In this document: one piece after another, positions 1 through 5,182 of the stretch
How the letters are laid out: each line of letters opens with the position of its first letter
Position numbering within the stretch: the first letter of the stretch is position 1
NCBI GenBank assembly: GCA_003245395.1
Contig: QKDF01000294.1
Location: 1-8,430, forward strand
Length of the DNA stretch: 8,430 nucleotides
From: Clostridia bacterium
Lineage (GTDB): Bacteria; Bacillota; Clostridia; Oscillospirales; Oscillospiraceae
Direction of reading: 5' to 3'
Program-made: the position numbers and the translations under genes
The notes under the pieces: generated by a model
The model's input: only the letters and a program-made list of their open reading frames with translations
Database searches by the model: none
Told to the model about the DNA's origin: nothing

Positions 1-2586
1 ATACTCCTCCTGATCCTCTATCCTGCGGCAGACCTCTGAAATCTCGTTTTTATGCAGGTATGCCTCCACGTCGCCGCCAGCGTAGTCCCGGCGCAGCAGA
101 TCCCACAGCGCTTTTTGCGCGTTGCCCACTTCCCGCACCACGTCGCGGCTGCCCTTAAGCATGAAAACGCGGCCGGTGTTGCTCTCGGCGTCTATGCGGC
201 ACACCAGGATGTATTTCTTCTGCATAACGGAGGTCATGATCTGCTCGGTGGCCTTCTGGGTATCGATGTCGAAGGAGTAGGCCACTGCCTCCAAATCTCC
301 TGTGGTGGGATTCTTTGTCATATGCACCCGCACGGACAGCCAGCGGTTCCGCCCGCCCACATGGGCGTACCGTTCCAGCGTCAGCAGGTTGGTTCCCCGC
401 TCATAGGCGCTGCGCAGTGCCCCGCGGTTGATCTTCTCGTACAGCGCGGCGCCCTGCTCCGGTGTGATTGCCCGGCCGCGCATCTGTATAAACAGGTCGT
501 CTGCGGTGCCGTCCATATCCTGCACCAGGTCGGGATACCGGCTTGCTCCCGGTACGCAGGTATTTTGGGTCAGGTTCAGGAAGTAGGATACCACCGCATT
601 TGGCAGCGTCTGCTGGATCTGCTCCATCTGGCGGTGATAGCGCTGGATGGATCTGTGCTGCTCCGTCACGTCCACGGCGGTGCCCAGCACGCGCACCCGG
701 TCGCCCCACTGGTCGTACAACGCCGTCAGGCGCAGAGATTCCCACCGAATCTCGCCGCCGGGCATACGGTTGCGTACCTCCAGGGTCGTCTCCGGCGCGC
801 CCTCGTCGATCAGGCGGAAGGCCTCCCGCGCCTGGCGCACATCCTCTTCCATGGTAATCCCCAGCTCCAGCCAGGAGTCGGGATAGTCCGCCATCCACTC
901 CGGCACGCCAAACAGCTCCACGGTTCGGCGGTCATGGCTGGCGGTGTGCCGCTCCGGGTCGTACTCCCAGTAACGCATGCCCGCATGGGCCATGGCGGCC
1001 CGCATGGAGCTTTCCGATTCTGCCAACTGCTGCTGGGTGCGCTGCTGAGTATCCACATCATTGAATGAGGCATAGTAGGTTCTCAGCCCGTTTTTTTCCT
1101 CCGCCAGCGCCGCCCGGATTGACACCCACCGGTACTCCCCATCCTTTCTACAGATGCGGAACCTGCCGTCAAATTCCTCCTCGCCGTCCTGATGGGCATG
1201 GCGCAGAAGCTGATTGATCGTCTCCCGGTCATCCGGGTGAAAGAACGAGATGGGATTTTCCATGGCTCTGTTCTGCAGCGTACGGGCGTTGTCTCCCAGC
1301 ATGCGGAAAAAGGCGTCGTTCAGATCCAGCATCAGCATCTGCCCCTCCCGATCCACGGTAAAGGTTCCGATGCCTCCGGGCACCATATTCATCAAATCCC
1401 GCAGCCGCCCCTCTCGGGATCGCAGCTCGCCGGCCTCCCGGTGGCCCCGGCGGTTATCCATGCTCAGCACCAGCACCAGCAGGATCAAAATGGCCAGCAC
1501 CAGCAGAACCACCATTCCCTGCCGCCAATAAAGCTCCCAGAAGCCGGGATCATCGTTCACGTATTCCGTGTCCACCGGAAGGGCATGGGTGGATATGTTC
1601 TGCTTCTGCACCAGGAGCTTATCGAACAGCGGATAGGCGGGCATGGACTCCATCGGGATGGACGAGGCACTCTGTCCGCCCATGATCTCCAGCGCCATAT
1701 CGCTGGCTCGGCGCGCCATTCTGGAATAAGAAATCACATAGCCGCCCAGCGCGCCGCTGCCCACCGCCACCTGATTCACGGAAAACAACGGCTCATCCGT
1801 CAGGGAGGCGAGCAGATCCGTCGATTGGCGGTAGGAAAAAGTCTCTCCGTCGGCATTCCGGCTCATGGTGGCATAGATGAGGATGGTATCGTCCCCGTAC
1901 TGCGCCATAGCCGTGCGCAGCTGCTGCGCCGTCAGGGCGCTGGTGTCCAGATCCCGGAGTGTCAGACTGGGAAAGGAGGACATAAGGGAATAGTATTCCT
2001 CAAGAATCCCCAGGGAGGTGATGGAATCGTCATGTATGGTCACGACCTGCTTTGCGTTCGGGCGGAGTGTCATGGCCACGCGGATCGTCTGTTCAAAGGG
2101 CATATTTTCCGTCACGCCCGTCACGTCCGGCAGCTGCCTGGCCGCGTTGGCGAGTTTCTGGCTGTTAATGCCGAAAAAGACCAGGGGGACCCCCTCGAAA
2201 TACACGTTCCGGTACTTCATGGCGAACTGCAGCGCGGCGTCATCCCCCAGCAGCACCGCGTCATAGTTCCACAAATACCCCAGGTTCTGCAGCTGGCTGC
2301 GCAGATTGCTTTCCGCCAGAGCGGGGTCCAGGTTCCTGGTGTCCATGAACAGGTACTTCACATCCACGTCCCTGCCCAGCGATTCCTGTACGCCCTCCAG
2401 CTGCAGCGGGACAATGTCCAGATCATAGGAGTAGGAGCTGATCACCAGCACCCGCCGCCCCGAGACGGCAGCCGTGGCGCCGCCGGGAATTGCGCTTACA
2501 ATCAGCAGCAGCAGGCAAAGCAGCGCCGCTGCTTTGCCTGCTGTACGATGGCTCCATTTGTCTCGTTTGGATACCGTGCTCTTCAT
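1..2586 (-). CDS. Membrane sensor protein with ABC-substrate-binding-like sensor and PAS domains (C-terminus off the window)
   Basis: The frame is open without a stop from the ATG at 2586 to base 1, giving 862 residues; the rest lies left of the window. Residues about 17-40 form a hydrophobic signal peptide or anchor. Residues about 45-330 (from RRVLVISSYSYDLDIVPLQ) resemble the ABC-transporter substrate-binding fold used as an extracytoplasmic sensor (ABC_sub_bind-like family). Residues about 356-375 are a strongly hydrophobic membrane helix. Then follow PAS-like domains at about 391-512 (ending FNDVDTQQR), 523-645 (GEIRWESLRL, ending AVDVTEQ) and a weaker one at about 660-780 (ending YSFDIDTQK). 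Proteins of this layout usually end in a GGDEF/EAL or histidine kinase domain, but none is visible, so the output is unknown. The predicted role is sensing an external ligand and passing the signal inward. The start is supported by purine-rich GGAGGG and GGGGGA sequences upstream, the signal peptide and a promoter at 2639-2667. The ligand is not known. Confidence 0.85.
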   Translation of the reverse strand, partial: MKSTVSKRDKWSHRTAGKAAALLCLLLLIVSAIPGGATAAVSGRRVLVISSYSYDLDIVPLQLEGVQESLGRDVDVKYLFMDTRNLDPALAESNLRSQLQNLGYLWNYDAVLLGDDAALQFAMKYRNVYFEGVPLVFFGINSQKLANAARQLPDVTGVTENMPFEQTIRVAMTLRPNAKQVVTIHDDSITSLGILEEYYSLMSSFPSLTLRDLDTSALTAQQLRTAMAQYGDDTILIYATMSRNADGETFSYRQSTDLLASLTDEPLFSVNQVAVGSGALGGYVISYSRMARRASDMALEIMGGQSASSIPMESMPAYPLFDKLLVQKQNISTHALPVDTEYVNDDPGFWELYWRQGMVVLLVLAILILLVLVLSMDNRRGHREAGELRSREGRLRDLMNMVPGGIGTFTVDREGQMLMLDLNDAFFRMLGDNARTLQNRAMENPISFFHPDDRETINQLLRHAHQDGEEEFDGRFRICRKDGEYRWVSIRAALAEEKNGLRTYYASFNDVDTQQRTQQQLAESESSMRAAMAHAGMRYWEYDPERHTASHDRRTVELFGVPEWMADYPDSWLELGITMEEDVRQAREAFRLIDEGAPETTLEVRNRMPGGEIRWESLRLTALYDQWGDRVRVLGTAVDVTEQHRSIQRYHRQMEQIQQTLPNAVVSYFLNLTQNTCVPGASRYPDLVQDMDGTADDLFIQMRGRAITPEQGAALYEKINRGALRSAYERGTNLLTLERYAHVGGRNRWLSVRVHMTKNPTTGDLEAVAYSFDIDTQKATEQIMTSVMQKKYILVCRIDAESNTGRVFMLKGSRDVVREVGNAQKALWDLLRRDYAGGDVEAYLHKNEISEVCRRIEDQEEY

Positions 2587-2638
2587 GCGCCGTCCCCCGC
2601 CCTCCAGCGCGGCGTTTTGCCGCCGCCGTTTTGCTTTG

Positions 2639-2667
2639 AGTATACCCGACGGCACCCGCATTTTCAA
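2639..2667 (-). promoter_or_regulatory. Housekeeping-type promoter of the sensor gene
   Basis: Read on the minus strand, TTGAAA (2662-2667) and TATACT (2639-2644) are separated by exactly 17 bases, a near-consensus sigma-A layout. Transcription would begin near 2632, about 45 bases before the sensor start codon. It lies in the 141-base gap after the hemolysin III gene. No clear terminator separates the two genes, so read-through from upstream is also possible. Confidence 0.7.
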
Positions 2668-2727
2668 GGGCTGTATGCCAAAATCCGCCAATTTTCGCCT
2701 CTGGAGTACAGCGGCCGTCCGGCGGAA

Positions 2728-3393
2728 TCAAAGCACGCAGAGAAACACAGCCAGATAGTGAAAGAGCGATCCCGCCAGAATCAGCAGGTGGAACAGCTCG
2801 TGGAACGTCCACTCCGCCGACAGGCTGGGCTTTTGCAGGGCGTAGAACACCGCGCCCACAGAGTAGCACCCGCCGCCGATGGCCACCAGCGTCATGCACA
2901 GCGGACCCACCGCCGCGAAATCCGGCAGCACGAACACAATGGCCCAGCCCATCACCAGGTAGATGACGGTGGACACCACCCGGGGCGCGTTCATCCAAGC
3001 CAGCTTCACGATGACGCCCGCGGCGGCCACCGCCCACAAAATCAGGGCGAACCGGGTTCCCTTCGGCTGGGGCAGCAGCACCACGCAGAAGGGCGTATAA
3101 CTGCCGGCGATGAGCACATAGATCATGCTGTGATCCAGCTTGCGCAGCACGCGCTTGATCCCGCCGGTCTGGGCCGTACCGGGATAATAGTGATATGTGG
3201 CGCTGGCGGTATACAGCGCCAGCATGGACATGGCAAAGCACATGGCCGCCGCCAGTGCTCCCGTGGTCGCTCCCGCCGCCACGCCTCGGATCAAAAACAG
3301 CGCGCCGCCGGCAAACGCAGCTACCGCTCCCGCGGCGTGGGTCTTGCAGCTGACCGGGTCCTGGGCCCGGGCGAACAAATGCTCCATGGTCAT
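2728..3393 (-). CDS. trhA: Hemolysin III / PAQR family seven-helix membrane protein
   Basis: This is a 221-residue polytopic membrane protein with about seven hydrophobic segments (roughly 17-37, 43-63, 88-108, 115-135, 139-159, 164-184 and 198-219), the usual length and layout for bacterial hemolysin III-like proteins. It carries the family's conserved polar residues: S64-x3-H68 in TASATYHYY, D87-H88 in RKLDHSMIYVLIAGSYTPF, and H198-x3-H202 in the last helix (HELFHLLILAGS), with H212 further along. In related PAQR proteins the Asp and His residues bind zinc. The family is linked to membrane lipid homeostasis; the hemolysin name is historical and does not imply a toxin. Two starts are possible, ATG at 3393 and ATG at 3387. 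An AGGAG sequence lies only 4 bases before the first and 10 before the second, so the second, two residues shorter, may be the real one. It is read divergently from ssnA. Confidence 0.9.
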   Translation of the reverse strand: MTMEHLFARAQDPVSCKTHAAGAVAAFAGGALFLIRGVAAGATTGALAAAMCFAMSMLALYTASATYHYYPGTAQTGGIKRVLRKLDHSMIYVLIAGSYTPFCVVLLPQPKGTRFALILWAVAAAGVIVKLAWMNAPRVVSTVIYLVMGWAIVFVLPDFAAVGPLCMTLVAIGGGCYSVGAVFYALQKPSLSAEWTFHELFHLLILAGSLFHYLAVFLCVL

Positions 3394-3453
3394 CGGTCTC
3401 CTTTTTGAATTGCGCGGCAGATACCGTGAAAATTGTGAAATGTAGTTTTCGTT

Positions 3454-3484
3454 ATTATATTACACGATTTCAAAAATAAAGCAA
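3454..3484 (-). promoter_or_regulatory. Promoter of the hemolysin III gene
   Basis: On the minus strand a perfect TATAAT box occupies 3454-3459 in an AT-rich stretch. The -35 is less certain: TTGCTT at 3479-3484 gives a long 19-base spacer, while the hexamer at 17 bases (GCTTTA) is poor. Transcription would begin near 3447, leaving an untranslated leader of about 55 bases. Confidence 0.55.
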
Positions 3485-3616
3485 GAGGCTGGCAGAAAAA
3501 ATTTCCGCCAACCCGGTATTTTCTGGCAGGTTCTGAACGCGCCGGCGCACAGGCGGGAAAAAATCGGGCAAATTTTCCAAAGTCCGACTAAAAATTTTTC
3601 TGCTTTGCCTGCTTGC
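3481..3616. repeat. Imperfect inverted repeat between divergent promoters
   Basis: The left arm (3481-3504) and the reverse complement of the right arm (3590-3616) both read GCAAG, then an AGGC core, then GCAGAAAAA followed by Ts, with a few small gaps. The arms are about 25 bases long and are separated by about 85 bases containing a GCGCCGGCGC palindrome at 3539-3548. Each arm ends at the TTGCTT -35 candidate of the divergent promoter on its side, so the arms could be matched upstream activating or regulator-binding elements. They could also be ends of a small decayed mobile element; I see no flanking target duplication. No gene is supported here. Confidence 0.5.
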
Positions 3617-3641
3617 TTTTTTGTGCACCCTCGGATACAAT
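3613..3641 (+). promoter_or_regulatory. Promoter of the ssnA-ygfK operon
   Basis: TTGCTT (3613-3618) and TACAAT (3636-3641) are 17 bases apart, and an A/T-tract lies just upstream at 3590-3599 that could act as an UP element. Transcription would start near 3648, giving a leader of about 144 bases before ssnA that contains the folded element and terminator described separately. Confidence 0.7.
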
Positions 3642-3648
3642 AAATATA

Positions 3649-3763
3649 CAAGCAAAGAAGGATAGCTGCAACGAAGTGCTGCGCGCACGGGCTGACACCT
3701 ATCGCTTCAATGCGCCGATGGGTGTTTCAAGCCGGAGCCGGTTTGAAGCGCCTTTTTCTTTTT
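3649..3763 (+). promoter_or_regulatory. Candidate riboswitch/attenuator leader of ssnA-ygfK
   Basis: The transcribed leader contains mutually exclusive pairings. Stem A joins GATAG (3661-3665) to CTATC (3699-3703) and encloses a GTGC/GCAC hairpin (3676-3679 with 3685-3688) flanked by unpaired CTGCAACGAA and GGGCTGACAC, which look like junction sequence. Hairpin B pairs CACCTATCG (3696-3704) with CGATGGGTG (3716-3724), nine pairs with one G-U, and uses the 3' strand of stem A. The terminator (3721-3752) uses the last four bases of hairpin B. In addition, CGCTTCAA (3703-3710) is a perfect 8-base complement of the terminator 3' arm (3743-3750). The simplest reading is that stem A, stabilised by a ligand or protein, blocks B and lets the terminator form, while B or the 8-base pairing acts as antiterminator. 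The upstream part does not match the riboswitch consensus sequences I can recall (purine, TPP, FMN, glycine, SAM-I, THF, ZTP, c-di-GMP-I). From the genes it controls, a purine-related or selenium/molybdenum-cofactor signal is a guess only. Confidence 0.6.
3721..3763 (+). terminator. Conditional intrinsic terminator in the ssnA leader
   Basis: Fourteen pairs join 3721-3734 (GGTGTTTCAAGCCG) to 3739-3752 (CGGTTTGAAGCGCC) around a GAGC loop, with a few G-U pairs, directly followed by TTTTTCTTTTT (3753-3763). It sits after the ssnA promoter and before the ssnA ribosome binding site, so it would stop transcription before the operon. That position, and the overlap of its base with an upstream hairpin, points to attenuation rather than the end of another gene. 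Confidence 0.8.
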
Positions 3764-3791
3764 ACACAGAACTTAAAGGAGGTCTTTTCTT

Positions 3792-5135
3792 ATGATTTTG
3801 CTGGCAAACGGAAAAGTCATCACCCGTGATCCCGCGGGTGTGGGCTACCTGCCCGACGGCGGCGTGGTCACCGACGGCGGGAAAATTGTGGAGGTCGGCG
3901 TCACCGCCGACCTGAAGGCGAAGTATCCGGCGGCGGAGTTTGTGGACGCCGACGGCGGCGTCATCATGCCCGGCCTGATCAACGCCCACACCCACATCTA
4001 TTCCGCTCTGGCCCGGGGGCTGGCCATCAACGGCAACAACCCCACCAATTTCTATGAGGTGCTGGACGGAACGTGGTGGGCCATCGACCGCCACCTGGAC
4101 CTGGAGGCCACGGAGGCCTCGGCCCGCGCGCTGGTGATCGACTGCATCAAGCAGGGCGTCACCACTATCTTCGACCACCACGCCTCCTTCTGTCAGATTC
4201 CCGGCTCCCTGATGAAAATTGCGGACGTCACCCAGGAGTACGGCATGCGCGCGTCGCTGTGCTATGAGGTCTCCGACCGGGACGGCGAGGAAAAATCCCT
4301 CCAGTCCGTGCAGGAGAACAAGGACTTCATCGACTACTGCGAAAGCCATCCCAGCGACATGCTCAAGGCGATGTTCGGCGGACACGCCCTGTTCACCATC
4401 TCCGACAAGACCTTTGACCGGATGGTGTCGGCAAACAACGGCCGCGTGGGCTTCCACATCCACGTCTCCGAGGGCATGAACGACGTGTACGACTCCCTGC
4501 AGAACTATGGCCGCCGCCCGGTGCAGCGCCTGCAGGATCACGACATCCTCGGACCCAAGACCATTCTGGGCCACTGCATCCACGTCAACACCGCCGAAAT
4601 GGACATCATCAAGGCGACGGACACGATGGTGGTCAACAATCCCGAGTCCAACATGGGCAACGCCGTGGGCATCTCCCCCATCCTGCCCATGTACAAAAAG
4701 GGCATCCTGCTTGGCATGGGCACCGACGCCTATACCAACGACATGCTGGAGTCCGTCAAGGTGGCCCTGTCCTCCCAGCGGCACAACGCCTGTATGCCCA
4801 ACGTGGCCTGGTGTGAAGTGACGGATATGCTGTTCCGCAACAACGCCAAGATCGCCAACCGCGCCTTTGAGACCCCGCTGGGCATCCTGCGTCCCGGCGC
4901 GGCGGCAGACGTGATCGTGATGGACTACAAGCCGTACACCCCGTTCTCCGACGCCAACATCGACGGGCACATGCTCTTCGGCATGACGGGCCGCCAGTGC
5001 CAGACCACCATGATCAACGGCAAAATCCTGATGCGCGACCGCCAGCTCACCGAAATCGACGAGGAGTCGGCCAACGCCCGCATCCTCGAGAGCTCGAAAC
5101 GTCTGTGGGGTGCTTTGAACCACTGCGAATACTAA
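3792..5135 (+). CDS. ssnA: SsnA-type metal-dependent amidohydrolase
   Basis: A 447-residue cytoplasmic protein of the ATZ/TRZ (chlorohydrolase/cytosine deaminase-like) amidohydrolase group, close to the usual SsnA length. Expected metal and active-site residues are visible: H66-x-H68 in GLINAHTHIYSAL, H224 and E227 in FHIHVSEG, H261/H264 in GHCIHVN, and D312 in MGTDAYTNDM. The segment NNPESNMGNAVG (282-293) matches the family NPxSNM motif, and the ends form the small beta-sandwich typical of the fold (GGVIMPG, then LRPGAAADVIVMD). The family hydrolyses C-N bonds of ring compounds or amidines. The exact SsnA substrate is not firmly established, but ssnA lies in gene sets for anaerobic purine/urate breakdown, so a purine-derived intermediate is likely. 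The start has AAAGGAGG (3775-3782) nine bases upstream. It is first in an operon with ygfK, with a 47-base gap, behind a leader that looks attenuated. Confidence 0.9.
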   Translation: MILLANGKVITRDPAGVGYLPDGGVVTDGGKIVEVGVTADLKAKYPAAEFVDADGGVIMPGLINAHTHIYSALARGLAINGNNPTNFYEVLDGTWWAIDRHLDLEATEASARALVIDCIKQGVTTIFDHHASFCQIPGSLMKIADVTQEYGMRASLCYEVSDRDGEEKSLQSVQENKDFIDYCESHPSDMLKAMFGGHALFTISDKTFDRMVSANNGRVGFHIHVSEGMNDVYDSLQNYGRRPVQRLQDHDILGPKTILGHCIHVNTAEMDIIKATDTMVVNNPESNMGNAVGISPILPMYKKGILLGMGTDAYTNDMLESVKVALSSQRHNACMPNVAWCEVTDMLFRNNAKIANRAFETPLGILRPGAAADVIVMDYKPYTPFSDANIDGHMLFGMTGRQCQTTMINGKILMRDRQLTEIDEESANARILESSKRLWGALNHCEY

Positions 5136-5182
5136 GCCCCCCGCTACCGAATCATATACAAAACGCAAGGAGGATTTGAAAA

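Noticed and set aside
2587..2727. Terminator between the hemolysin III and sensor genes
   Set aside because: A short GC-rich inverted repeat lies just after the hemolysin III stop, but the loop would be only about two bases and no T-run follows.
1192..3408. 738-codon open frame on the plus strand opposite the sensor and hemolysin III genes
   Set aside because: It runs antisense across two recognisable genes and their intergenic gap, is rich in His, Gln and Arg without domains, and lacks any family motif. It is a by-product of high GC and codon bias.
3460..3651. 63-codon minus-strand frame in the divergent intergenic region
   Set aside because: It covers both promoters and the inverted repeat, has no ATG with a ribosome binding site at its listed start, and resembles no family.
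3649..3720. Match of the ssnA leader to a known riboswitch class
   Set aside because: The CTGCAACG string recalls part of the S-adenosylhomocysteine riboswitch, but the conserved partners and stems do not follow. The purine riboswitch core and the other classes I can recall also do not fit.
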